Source: Chrysaora quinquecirrha (lineage: Eukaryota > Cnidaria > Scyphozoa > Semaeostomeae > Pelagiidae). From it: a stretch of DNA of 64,000 nt. The stretch is taken from assembly GCA_014526335.1 (NCBI GenBank), contig JACTAT010000012.1, forward strand, positions 2,587,024 through 2,651,023, written 5' to 3'. Under the pieces are notes generated by a model. That model made no database searches. It worked only from the letters and a program-made list of their open reading frames with translations, and was not told the DNA's origin. This document shows positions 1-43,163 of this stretch, in pieces. Both the position numbers and the translations under genes were made by a program. The first letter of the stretch is position 1. Every line of letters begins with the position of its first letter.

Positions 1-283
1 GTTCGTTCTAAAACAGGTTTTTCGTCATGTGACTGATGGGAGCGTGATCATATTCACCAATGAGGACACTGCGTCTCAATGGATTTCAAAGTAAAATAAC
101 AATAGATTTCAAATACAAAGCCGTGCAGACGTGCAAATTTCCACTCCTTTTTGACGAAAACAAAAATATTCCATCGTTCGTTATTACGAGACGATATCAT
201 GGACGCGAACAACGCAAGGCTACACGAAAAACCCTTTTTCATTTCATTTTTTTTATTTCATTTAATTATATAACTTTTAATGC

Positions 284-560
284 ACAGTAGCCCCGTCAGC
301 CGGCTAAACGGTTTTTCAGGGTGCTGTGCTCAAAACTTTACAAAAATAAAAATCTACTAATTCTAAAAGAGTAAGATGAAAGAAAACTGTAATTACAAAT
401 ATTAATATCAATTTACTACAGATTACTATTAATCTTGTTTTTAAAAGAGGATAAAGAGGAAGCTTGCTTGGCTTCGCGACTAAGTTGATTCCAAATTTTC
501 GCTCCTCGAAATGCAAATGCTTTCTGCCCATTACTAGTTCTCGTAAGTGGCAGCAGCAAG
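284..560 (-). mobile_element. LINE 3' end (ORF2 C-terminus and tail), copy 1
   Basis: The minus strand reads about 47 codons up to a stop near 416 with the C-terminal signature of CR1/L2/Jockey-like LINE ORF2 proteins (TRTSNGQKAFAFRGAKIWNQL, then a basic SLSSFKNK stretch). The bases below the stop are a 3' tail containing GACGGGGCTA and an A-rich end near 240-280. A related copy with the same tail motif lies near 13,530-13,850. The 5' side is lost: the frame stops matching above about 560. Dead fragment; the clade assignment is from memory of the motif. Confidence 0.7.
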
Positions 561-599
561 TCAGTTTCGGCCATTAGCCAGCATGCGCTAAAATCTGGA

Positions 600-930
600 A
601 CAAACAAAAAAGCCAGGAACACGTGGAATGAGTGGGAATAAACGGAACTGAATGGAACCATTGTAGCATGCTGAAACAAAGTGGGAATAACTTGGAATCG
701 GAGGGAACAAATGGAACGAAGTAGAAATCTGTGGGAATAAATGAGAATGAGAGGTGAAAAGGTGGAAAAAACAGGGAATCACTGAAAAAGATGAAGGAAC
801 AACTCAGAAAAAGGAAGTTACCGCAAACAACCGAGAGCAAGTTGAAACTAAATAGGGATCAATGACGATTGCGGGGAAAGCAGGAACAAAGCCTGAAACA
901 GCTAGAATCACAGGGAACAAATATGGAGAT
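600..930. repeat. Degenerate GGAA-rich purine repeat
   Basis: This stretch is built from loose copies of GGAAT or GGAAC followed by AAA or GTGG (for example TGGGAATAA and GGGAACAAA recur). It is strongly purine-biased on the plus strand. The unit is not constant in length, so it is a decayed simple repeat or satellite. Reading frames across it on the minus strand give serine- and phenylalanine-rich translations of no value. From 930 to about 1,220 I see no further feature. Confidence 0.5.
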
Positions 931-1224
931 TGTTCCACACTGCGAGCTGCAATCTAATAGGCTGATCTAAGGCTGATCTGAGCTGATCTCATTCTTCAAA
1001 CATGGCTAATGGGTACCTTAAATTTTTTTCTGAAAGCATTGCAGAACAGCAAAATAGTTTCTTGTGCTTCATATTTTAATGGTTTGGCTACTATTCCTCG
1101 CTTTGCAAGATTAGACATTCATTGTTGATACTTTCAAAATCATGCGCGACTTAGTAGATACCGAGGCAAGTTAACGATTAAAAAATCAAATACGAAAACG
1201 CGTGGACATGATACGAAACTTTTC

Positions 1225-1450
1225 AAAAAAGATGTTGATTAAATATGCGACGAAACTACTTTTCGCAACGAGTGGTTGATGATTGGATATTGGAACGCCC
1301 TACCGAGCAATGTTGTAGCAGCTAAAAACATACTAGAGTTTGAAAAGAGATATGACGATTTAAACGCTGCAAAGCAGTACGACTAGACTATAATTAGAAA
1401 CTTTCGAACATAGGGTTACATAGGCCTCTGGCCTCTTTTCCCCCTCATTA

Positions 1451-1493
<43 letters not shown>

Positions 1494-1495
1494 AC
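1225..1495 (+). mobile_element. LINE 3' end, plus-strand fragment with (ATT)n tail
   Basis: On the plus strand, YFSQRVVDDW is followed after a frameshift by WNALPSNVVAAKNILEFEK and a stop near 1,385. This is the conserved C-terminus of another non-LTR retrotransposon ORF2. About 60 bases later the copy ends in an (ATT)n microsatellite, a usual tail of such LINEs. It is a different family from the copy at 284-560, in the opposite orientation, and is frameshifted, so inactive. Confidence 0.6.
1453..1492 (+). repeat. (ATT)n microsatellite
   Basis: About thirteen near-perfect ATT triplets sit directly at the 3' end of the LINE fragment, so they are probably its tail rather than an independent microsatellite. 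Confidence 0.85.
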
Positions 1496-2014
1496 TTTCA
1501 TTTTATCTGCTAATTCTGTGCTGCACACTTTCTTATCAAATAAAAGCCATATTCCGGACAAATTGGTCTTAGCTTTAGTGTTTGTGGCATTTTTAAATTT
1601 AATGTCTGGCTCTGTAGTAAAAAACTAAAATTTTGTTTTTCAACTTCCCTCACAATTTCTTTTTCGCAGGAAGGATGTAAAAGTATTTCCAAGGCCAAGT
1701 TTATGTATTTAACCAATTTCTTATTTATGAACAAAGACAGAGTATTGTTATGGGGGGCTATCAAAATATTTTAAGAATGAAAGGGGGCCACAAGTTTTTA
1801 GCTGAACGATAATGGGGGCTACATAATTTTTGGCTAAAAATAGAAATTTTCTCTGGCCCCCTACCCGGCATTAGTAATGACAGTTCCCTGTTGAATTTTT
1901 CCTTTCTTTTTGTATATTGATTTTATTTTCACATCTCTCCATTCTGTTGGTATTGTTCTTGATTAAATTACTATATACATCATTTCTACTATGCTGGTTA
2001 TCATATCTTATCCT
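1496..2014. other. Intergenic, no gene recognised
   Basis: Frames here are short and carry no family motif. Between 1,750 and 1,865 the pentamer GGGGG (or CCCCC) followed by CTA recurs three times. This may be the remains of a small inverted-repeat element, but I could not define its ends. Confidence 0.5.
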
Positions 2015-2023
2015 GCATATTTT

Positions 2024-2362
2024 CAGGGACGCCGGAGAGGGGGAGTGGCGGGGGGTCAAGCGCCCCTCCTGCCCTTTCTCAAGGGGTGCAAAAGTGCCTT
2101 TTAAATGTATAACCATAATTGACTTTGACAACGTTAAATACGATGTTTCTCCATTATTGTGCCATTGGAAATGCGTACATCTGGAGACATAGCCAAAATT
2201 GTCGTATAAAGACATTATTTACACTCGTTGAAAAACTTTTGTTGCATTTTAAGCCGCTCTAAACGGCGTAGGGGAGTACCACCAAACCCCACTAATTTTT
2301 ATCTCGATTGCCCTTACGTTCCTGGCCGCCCCCCTTGCCCTACAGACGCTCCGGCGTCCCTA
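2024..2362. mobile_element. hAT-like MITE, 339 bp
   Basis: The ends are inverted repeats: CAGGGACGCCGGAG on the left and TAGGGACGCCGGAG read inward from the right (13 of 14 match). GCATATTTT is present on both sides (2,015-2,023 and 2,363-2,371), a 9-base match that covers the 8-bp duplication expected of hAT elements. The interior is G/C-rich with no coding potential, so it is non-autonomous. The CAGGG end and duplication length point to hAT; the final A at the right end looks like a mutation. Confidence 0.7.
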
Positions 2363-2445
2363 GCATATTTTATATATTCGTACTTCCAACCCTTTAGATC
2401 TGCAGCTTTCTTATTTTTGAGTTTTGTTCTAACATAGTTCTAACC

Positions 2446-3126
2446 CAGTGGCGTAACGGAGCAGTGTGGGGCCTTTAAACAAAATAGTGGTTTGGGGCCC
2501 TTATTTTTCAAATAAGTTTACACACCAAGATTGCCATTAAATGCAAATTTTTTAAAGTGTTATAGCTACAATCTTCAAACAAAACAACAAAACTAACATC
2601 AACAAAACAATTATCAAGATATAAAATCAGGTTAAATAGAAGATTTCTAGGAAGTTTTATTTTAGGTACCCTAGTACCGGGATTATTATAGAGTTTTTAT
2701 ACCAGTCAAGCTTACCATAAACGTATTATCAATAGAACATCTGTTTCTGCGATAGCTTGTCCAAAAATATTAAAAAACGTCGTGAATACAAAGTTATTTG
2801 ATTTTTTTACGAAAAGAGATCTAATACCAGCCCTACAAGCCAATTCTTTTATATCTTCGAGCACTGACATTTGCGAATCATTTGATAAGTTCAGAATTAT
2901 CAATTTATTTGGCTTCCACGTTTTCTATAGACAGCATTGCGAGGTTATCGAGTCTTTCTTGGGATATCTTTTACCTCAAGTACGTTTTAATCAATTTAAA
3001 GCTTTTCGAAAAGCTTATCCAAAAGTTTTTGTTTTACAAATTTTGGCGGGGGCCCCTTTCAGGGCAAAATATTTTGGGAGCCCTTAATTTTGTGTTTAAA
3101 GGTGCACACTGTGCGTTACGCCACTG
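2446..3126. mobile_element. hAT-like non-autonomous element, 681 bp, target duplication split by a later insertion
   Basis: The ends are a perfect 13-bp inverted repeat CAGTGGCGTAACG, extended imperfectly to about 35 bp through CAGTGT and CTTTAAACA. The left flank is TTCTAACC (2,438-2,445). The right flank shows only TTCTAA (3,127-3,132), but the full TTCTAACC reappears at 5,137-5,144 beyond the next element. The right copy of the 8-bp duplication was therefore itself the target of the element at 3,133-5,136. The interior has short frames with no transposase motif. Confidence 0.75.
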
Positions 3127-3132
3127 TTCTAA

Positions 3133-5136
3133 TAGGGGTACTTCGGGGTTTGCGGTATTGCGGTATCGGGGGTAAAATATGCGCGGTATTTCGGTATTGA
3201 AGAAGAAAAAACTTAAGAGTTACCAGACAACAATACAAGAAATGAAGTCGTGGAACCAAAATGCAAAATCGCGCAACGAAGATGTAGCTAAAATCGCGCA
3301 AAAAAACTGTAAAATCAACTAACCAAGCGCAACCAAAATGTATCGTCGTGGAACAGAAATGTAAAGTCATGCAGTAAACAGAAAGATATCACAAATTACT
3401 GTCGAAAAAGTCATATCATTGGCCGGTTCGGTGCGCCAAAACAATTATACTTGTTGAATTTCACAATTCAATACATTAACATCGATGCAGTAGGCTTGAA
3501 ATGTGAAAAAGTGAGTGACGTTTTTGACTGACACTGTTTGCAGTGATGTGTACAGTTTATGCTTCAAGGATGATTCCTTTATATTTCCCATGATGTTGGA
3601 ATATCTAAGGCCAGCACCCGGTGAGCCCTGCAAATAATGTACGCATCTTGACTTTAAGTCACTTGAATGAGCCCTGCATATGTACCCTGTTTGGTGTGCA
3701 CTTTATTTATGACAAGACGTTTGCAATCTTTGAGATCATACAGAAGTTGTTCTTTTAACTGATAAAAAAGGGCAGGAATGAAATGTTAGCTACTAATCCT
3801 GTATCGAGTTGTGAGTTCATGCAACCAGTTGGCATTGCACTGAACTTGTTCGTGTTGTTTACATTTGCGATCTCCAAGTTAACTCAATAAGAATTATTAC
3901 CAAAATGCAAGAATGTGCGTCTTTTCTTGAGCAACTAGCAGGGGCGCACATCTAGAATATTTTTTGGGGGCGTAAACGTAGATGGGACAGACTAAGATTT
4001 TGGGAACCGTCTGGGCCTCTTTAGATGTCCAATTGCCAATGACTTTTCCCGAAAGGAAAGACAGTATACGTAATTAGGCAAGCAACAATTAAAAAAAAAA
4101 AAACAAGCGTCTCAAAGTGATCTATGCATTCCCATAGTGATTAATGTTCATCGTTTTCGTCTAAAACGCTGTGTTGGTCCCGTACTGACTATTTTCCAAT
4201 TCTCATGGGACCGAATTCAATTTTAACTGTCCTGGATCGATTCTGATCGTTAGATATATCAGTTCTTCACTCGTAACTTTACAGAAAGATTTCTGAGAAC
4301 TTTCCTGGTCCAAACTTTTCAAATTTTTCCAAGTTTTGGACTAACCATTGTTACTATGGACTAACTACTAATCAAATTTTTAGACTGACGTTGCCAATAA
4401 GGTAAAATTTCTGGACCGACTGACAAAATATTGGGGGGGGGGGTGTCACACCCACATCCCACTAATGTGCGTCCCTGGCAACTAGGCTACCACCAGGAAA
4501 CGTTGTCGGTGCATACAGTGGGAGCAAGATTCGGTCAGAAACCAATTTTACTCTAACCAGGTAAAATTCCAATGCAAACAGCAAGAAGACATATAATAAC
4601 AAGTTAAGCAATACACGGGACCAGTGCTTAATCAAAATTTTCTAAAATTTTCAAAGCTCTCAATGTTGTCTTGAATTTTACCCTGGGTTCTTGAGTTTAG
4701 AATTACGCTCTTATTAAGTTCTTTCCTCCTCATTGACTGTTTCATCTCTGCCAAAACGAGGATATCCTTTCATTTTATCCAAAATAGGGCGTTTCCCGGC
4801 ACACTAAAGGGCGTTTTCCGGCATTCTAGAGGGCGTGGTCCCAAAATTTTTCTGGTGGCTAACCCCACAGATCCCCAAATTTCGCTCGCTTTGCTCGCTA
4901 GTCCAGCTTAACATGACCTAACTACGGATCTGGAGGGAGAACTAGGACAAATGTATTAAAGATGGATTCAAATTCTTATACACTGGTGTTCTGTGTCATA
5001 ATCACATTAACAATACTGATATTTTAGTTTTCAGCAATTTGCGGTATTTTGCAATTTCTTCGTGCGATATTCGGGATTCGGCGATTTTTTGGCCCGGTAT
5101 TGCGGTATTGGGACCCCCCCCCCCGAAGTACCCCTA
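3133..5136. mobile_element. Inverted-repeat DNA transposon (non-autonomous, unclassified), about 2.0 kb
   Basis: The element has a perfect 16-bp terminal inverted repeat TAGGGGTACTTCGGGG and a 6-bp flanking duplication TTCTAA (3,127-3,132 and 5,137-5,142). Both subterminal regions carry repeated GCGGTATT motifs in opposite orientation. A second element (3,939-4,477) is nested inside; without it the length is about 1.45 kb. I see no transposase frame. The 6-bp duplication does not settle a superfamily. The right end lies about 310 bp upstream of the SPT16 start codon. Confidence 0.65.
3939..4477. mobile_element. hAT MITE, 539 bp, nested
   Basis: The ends CAGGGGCGCACAT and CAGGGACGCACAT (read inward from the right) match 12 of 13. 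The flanks are a perfect 8-bp duplication GCAACTAG (3,931-3,938 and 4,478-4,485). Together these are the standard hAT signature. No coding frame is present. It inserted into the element at 3,133-5,136, so it is younger than that element. Confidence 0.85.
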
Positions 5137-5142
5137 TTCTAA

Positions 5143-5455
5143 CCACTCCCACGTCTAATTCCTTGCGCTCAGCTATCTTTATTTCTTGGAATTTTGCTAG
5201 TTCTTCTCTATTCTCTGTCATTTTTCTTCAATCCTTTTTTCTGCTTTTCTTTCCTCTTCTGTCCTTGCTGTCATTTTTCTTCCCCGGCACCCAGGGTACT
5301 TCCCCGGGTGTTATCAGGGAAATCGCCGAGATGCAGGATTGGCATTGGCGCCAAAAACAGGCTACCATTTTGATTCTCGCATATCGAATCTGGACACACG
5401 TGAACTGTGTTTGGACCTTCTTTGAAATCTCGTTTTTTTTTTCCAATATTGGAAA
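5143..5455 (+). promoter_or_regulatory. SPT16 5' flank / probable promoter
   Basis: These 313 bases separate the last mobile element from the SPT16 start codon and must hold the promoter and 5' UTR unless there is an upstream non-coding exon. Two motifs stand out: TTGGCGCCAAAAA at 5,345-5,357, close to an E2F site, and a CACGTG E-box at 5,397-5,402. No TATA box is obvious. Motif roles are inferred only. A minus-strand frame rich in E and K (about 5,150-5,290) looks coiled-coil-like but is interrupted by stops. Confidence 0.35.
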
Positions 5456-38255
<32,800 letters not shown>

Positions 38256-38480
38256 TATTACCGCAGAAAACTTGATCTATTCACATTTCGTTCTCTTATG
38301 TTAACAGATAGGTTTTCCTCAAAGAAGCAAAACGTTGACAATTTGCCGCTCTTCGGGTAAATAGAACAAGAAACATGTCAGGTCTATTTGATTGCAATAG
38401 CTATTTCCCCTTTTTGTACGTTCCTGTATTCTTCATCGTATTATCAAAATCGTATAATAAAACTTAAAAGACTTTTCAAA
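38256..38480 (+). terminator. SPT16 3' UTR with polyadenylation signal
   Basis: The first AATAAA after the stop lies at 38,456-38,461 (ATAATAAAACTTAAAAG), about 200 bases downstream, so cleavage is expected near 38,475-38,490. A short minus-strand frame ends at 38,579, so transcription from the right would converge here. Confidence 0.65.
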
Positions 38481-38578
38481 TCCTCGCTTTGTCTGAAGCA
38501 GACCTTTCTACGTTAGAGCCTTTTGCCAGACTGTTAAAAATCTCATCAAAGCCTTGGCTTTTGCGCCTCAGACAACTT

Positions 38579-38734
38579 TCAGCTTTCATGCACATGCAGT
38601 GCATTTTGTTGCGTTGCATGTGGCTGAAAAGTTGCCAGTGACGCCATAATAACAAGAAGTGCTGCATTTTTCCTTTGGCACTTTTCTTTTAACAGCAGCC
38701 TATCCCAATCAACGTTTTCCTCTTCGTCCGCCAT
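38579..38734 (-). CDS. Small ORF with strong start context (51 aa), uncertain
   Basis: On the minus strand AAAGATGGCGGACG gives a strong start context. MADEEENVDWDRLLLKEK continues to a stop at 38,581-38,579. The start resembles the YY1-type ATGGCGG context of many animal first exons. It could be the first exon of a gene running left, but the SPT16 gene occupies that side. A stranded transposon first exon or a retrocopy end is as likely. No family recognised. Confidence 0.2.
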   Translation of the reverse strand: MADEEENVDWDRLLLKEKCQRKNAALLVIMASLATFQPHATQQNALHVHES

Positions 38735-38779
38735 CTTTAGTGAAAAAGCTCACAAACAAAGATAAACAAGGAATATAAA

Positions 38780-39245
38780 GATAAATTTTAAAAGCCAAAT
38801 TTCCAACAGTTTCAATTTTGTTTATGAGAATCTTCAGTGGTAACCTTGCTTCAGCCTTCTATGAAATGTCCTGCCCGGTCGAGGATGGTACAAGAAACTA
38901 AATTTTCTTTCTTTTCCATTAAATCATATCTGAAATCCTAATCACAATTTCTGGAAGCAGTTCGCTAAAACCAGTCTATCTGGACAGCTAAAAACAGCCA
39001 GCGCGATAAATTTGATCCCCATCCAGAAGTGGATTGCTATACCGATCGGAAAAGCAAATTGCCTGGAAAACTCTAATGGAATTCATATATCAAAGTTCTC
39101 AGATGTACTACGATAGGCTGTTCGATTTGCAGAGCTCCATTGACAAAAGGTGTGAGTCTTCTATCCGTATACCAGTCCTATCTTGACAGCAACCTGCCCT
39201 GTAAACGCAAACACAGCATCACACTCGCTTTCTGGATATTTATAC
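38780..39245. other. Intergenic, no feature recognised
   Basis: No frame with protein-like character and no clear repeat was found between the small ORF and the 173-bp tandem duplication. Confidence 0.5.
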
Positions 39246-39249
39246 CGAT

Positions 39250-39640
39250 GACTCCGAACTCAAAATTCAAATAGCTAAATGTATATTTCTCTCTTTTACT
39301 AAGAAAATATACTTAGATTGCTGTTTTATTCCTATATTTTACTTCGGCGATCCAGGCCAAGCTCTTATTGGGGCGCATGCGCAACCTATTTCAAATACAA
39401 CATAACGCCTTCCCATATCCCAACCCACTTTGATCAACTTTATCTTTATGATGGAAATTTCTTTCTTTTACAGAAAAGAATACAATTAGATTACTGTTTT
39501 ATTCCTATTTACTTGTATATTTCTTATTTTTATATATTTTATATATATACCCGCATGTGCAACCTATTCCGAATACAAAAATTTAATACGCGTTCCCAGA
39601 TCCCAACTCACATTCATCAACTTTATCTTTATTATCTTTA
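39250..39640. repeat. Diverged tandem duplication, period about 173 bp
   Basis: CTGTTTTATTCCTAT occurs at 39,321 and 39,494. The same order of motifs follows each time (GCGCAACCTATT or GTGCAACCTATT, then TTCCCA-ATCCCAAC, then CATCAACTTTATCTTTA). The two copies have diverged by substitutions and small indels. It may be part of the regulatory end of the retrotransposon to its right (a minus-strand TATATAAAG lies at about 40,055), but I could not define long terminal repeats. Confidence 0.55.
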
Positions 39641-39659
39641 CACAACAGTGCGATGGTAC

Positions 39660-40850
39660 CTTACCTCATGACACTATTGCGCACTGTCCTAACCCCCGAA
39701 ACGCAGTCATGGGTGGATAGGTGACTTCTTTCCGCCATTCCGCAGTTTTCTGCGCAACTTCGTTACCATTACACTCTATCCTTTCTACTTCCGTTTCCAT
39801 TGTTTATATGACACGTGGTCTCGGATAGGGTGATGTGACTTCCCCCTGGCTGGAGCCCCAGTTCTGTGTGCCGTGCGACTACTATATCTAGTAAAACCAT
39901 CAATGTTTGTAATAAGCTCCATTCTACACACGACCTCGTGTGGCTATTTTTTTCTAATTTTTTAAATGAACTCGGTCTATTTATTGTCTTTGAATAATTC
40001 TTTCTCAACAGACGAATTATAGAGTCCTCAAACAGTAAATCATCACATATCATCTTTATATAAACACAGTCAATGGTATTGTCGGACAGACAGTCATTGC
40101 TGAATTCGGCACTGGACGAACCTGGAACACTTAAGAATAACTGCTATGGCTGCGGATTACCTGATTGATTTAAGAAGAGACGAACAGGTAGCTGACTACT
40201 CCCCACTGGTCTCTCTCTCTAGTTATTTTGATAATGTTGATCCGTAAATAGGATGTTGTTATCAGGTGAACTGTCTTCTTCGGTTACGAAAGGATTCATC
40301 ATTTTGTTGTGGACCAGAATCAAGATTGGCGATTTTTTTACTTCTTCAGCATTCATTTCATCTTACATATAAAAGTTTTATGGACTCGTTGCATTCAGGT
40401 TTACTTGGTCTTGAGCTGATCTGAATAGAGTTTTCTAACTTCAGAGTTCCAGTTGACCTTTTCTATTTTGCTGGAATACAACTGATGAAGCTGTCCATCC
40501 GATTCATCATCACGTTAATTTTGCCAATGTAACAAGTGTCCCTGTTGTTGAATTTGTCGACCATTTCTGTTCTGATAATGAAGAGCAAAGCTCGCCTTCG
40601 ATTGTAGCGATTCGTCCTCTTATCTCGAGATTGTCACAAGGCAATAAGAGTCCTCGGTGTAAGACACTTCATCCTCCTTCCTTTCTCCTTCTTATGCTTT
40701 TCCTTCGTAGATAGGGCTGCTTTCAGTTATCTAATGGACGACGTTATGTATTGTGTCTCCAAGTACAAACGAGTTTTTCCGGGTTCTTCTCGTTGATGTT
40801 CGTTTTTAACTAGTCTCTTCATGGAGTGTTCAGTTTTTGACCTTTTTATC
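39660..40850. other. Probable decayed retrotransposon end, boundaries unclear
   Basis: This lies downstream, on the minus strand, of a decayed Ty3/gypsy integrase. Minus-strand frames are broken and only weakly suggest the integrase C-terminal region. A minus-strand TATATAAAG around 40,055-40,065 could be an LTR promoter. No LTR pair was found. Confidence 0.3.
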
Positions 40851-40899
40851 AAGGCTAGAAGTTTTTAGAAACAATTGATACAATAAACAACCTAAAAAC

Positions 40900-42250
40900 A
40901 AGCTGGTTTTCACCAAAAGATTAGGACATACTTAGGCAAATGCTTTACCGATATATCGTACCAATCTGATACAAACGAAAACCCAATCAAGATCGCTGAA
41001 TTTGGGCCGTTCTTTTCTTTCCATCTTGACTTGAATTCCTGCGGTTATGTTTTAAGCATACCTAGCAATGTTCGATTGATTCTTTCTGCTTTCCCTTCCC
41101 CTTGGGTTGATATGATATAGTGCTTGCTTCGTCCGTTCGACCAAGTCTTTCTAGCTGTTCAAATAAACTTTTTTTAGAATTTAAATTCGCATGTGGAAAT
41201 CATGGAATAATCGTTTTACATGTGTCTTAGCTGTCTTGTCTTGCCTGGATATGTCTGGGCATATCTCGGGAGGTCGCCAACGTACTATAACTAGCCGTTG
41301 CGCAATTTACGTTTTCGTTCAGCGTAGTCATTTACTCCCCTTGTTGAACAATTATTTTTGCTGTTTGATGCAATAACATTTCTTGTTGACATAAAATTCA
41401 ATACCTCATTTGGCATATTGGGCCAGAAATATCGTTGTCTTGTAAGCATTAGGACTTTATCGGCACCAACATGCCCATCTCATTATGAAATGTTCAAGAG
41501 CAAGCCTTTGAAATTTTTTTGGTGCCTAATTTTGATTTGTTTGCAATTTGCTGTCGTCAAACTCCATCATTTTCAAAAAGTAACTTTGAGAAATCACAGG
41601 CTTATCCTTTTATCAGGGGGTTTTTAAGTCAGTAGATTCAGAAGATTCAGTAGTTGGTTAAGCATTGTCCCTTTTCCCCTACATTATAGGTCAATACCAG
41701 GATCATTCATTTGGTTTTCAAAGGCGTTTGCGTTTCACTGATCACATATTCTAGAAGAGATGTTGTTTTGAACATGTGTTCACACACGATGGTGTTCATG
41801 TTGTTTCTCATAATAATCATCCAGCTCACAAAATTTTCATTAAAATTCATTGGCTGAATTGTAGCATGAATTGTAGTACGATCTACTTCTTCAGTGCCTT
41901 CACTAATCAGCTCCTCGATACTCTGTGGCATTCTACTCCATCCATCAGCATCAACATTTTTCTACTAGGGTGGTATAATGTATGCTGATGTTTTATTCAG
42001 CAAGTTCTCCAACCCAGTGGATACTAGTAGTATTAAGTTTTGCAGTGAACATCACATAAGTTAGTTGGTTGTTATCAATGAGGTGCGAAATGATTGTGCG
42101 TAATATAGACAGTCCTTGAAGTTTTCTTTTACTGCCAACTTCAGAGCCAGAAAACTCAAGCTTACCAGGCTGAAGATGATCTCCCATGCAATAGTTGCAA
42201 TGTCTGCATGATGTCTCAGTTTTTTTCTGTGGTGTTGCTTGCAAAACAAT
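40900..42250 (-). pseudogene. Ty3/gypsy-like pol remnant (RNase H then integrase)
   Basis: Reading right to left on the minus strand: RNase H signatures at about 41,993-42,205 (FLALKLAVKENF, then after a frame break LTYVMFTAKLN and WVGELAE), then the integrase zinc-finger region at about 41,400-41,470 (HVGADKVLML, RYFWPNMPNEV), then the integrase core end at about 41,040-41,115 (GEGKAERINRTLLGML). The order is that of Ty3/gypsy pol. Several stops and frameshifts break it, and protease and reverse transcriptase were not seen; they may lie in or beyond the assembly gap to the right. It is a dead copy. Confidence 0.75.
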
Positions 42251-42542
42251 TGTTTATGTTACGAGAAGAACAGCGAATAGCTTGAGCGAGTAATAGGTTA
42301 ATTCGGCTTTTCTGGACGAAATACGTTAAAATGAAATAAAATTCTTTTTTCTCTATCGCTTAAGTATGAATCATTTATGATTTATTATCACGTGAATTAG
42401 ATTCATTTTCCTAGTTTTTTTGTTGGAAAAGAAAAGATTCATTTGGGAAAGAATGAGTGAAAAAACTTCCCAGCTATCGTGGAAGAAACTTCGCATCAAT
42501 CTGGACTGCATTGGGATTCAGAAAATGGGAACCTTAAAAGAA

Positions 42543-42663
42543 ACTTCATGACGGTCTTGTTGCATGACTAAAATGAACATCATTTCGGAACCTAAAAAAA
42601 AACTTCATGACGGTCTTAGGGAAACAGAGCTTTTGTCCCAATCTTCTCGCCGAAATGATCTTC
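42543..42663. repeat. Short direct repeat at the edge of the assembly gap
   Basis: AACTTCATGACGGTCTT occurs at 42,542-42,558 and 42,601-42,617, 59 bases apart, just before the gap. It may be the start of a tandem array that the assembler could not cross. Confidence 0.55.
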
Positions 42664-43163
42664 NNNNNNNNNNNNNNNNNNNNNNNNNNNNNNNNNNNNN
42701 NNNNNNNNNNNNNNNNNNNNNNNNNNNNNNNNNNNNNNNNNNNNNNNNNNNNNNNNNNNNNNNNNNNNNNNNNNNNNNNNNNNNNNNNNNNNNNNNNNNN
42801 NNNNNNNNNNNNNNNNNNNNNNNNNNNNNNNNNNNNNNNNNNNNNNNNNNNNNNNNNNNNNNNNNNNNNNNNNNNNNNNNNNNNNNNNNNNNNNNNNNNN
42901 NNNNNNNNNNNNNNNNNNNNNNNNNNNNNNNNNNNNNNNNNNNNNNNNNNNNNNNNNNNNNNNNNNNNNNNNNNNNNNNNNNNNNNNNNNNNNNNNNNNN
43001 NNNNNNNNNNNNNNNNNNNNNNNNNNNNNNNNNNNNNNNNNNNNNNNNNNNNNNNNNNNNNNNNNNNNNNNNNNNNNNNNNNNNNNNNNNNNNNNNNNNN
43101 NNNNNNNNNNNNNNNNNNNNNNNNNNNNNNNNNNNNNNNNNNNNNNNNNNNNNNNNNNNNNNN
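42664..43163. other. Assembly gap (500 N)
   Basis: Exactly 500 unknown bases, probably a placeholder of arbitrary length. Apparent open frames across it on both strands are artefacts. Confidence 0.99.
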
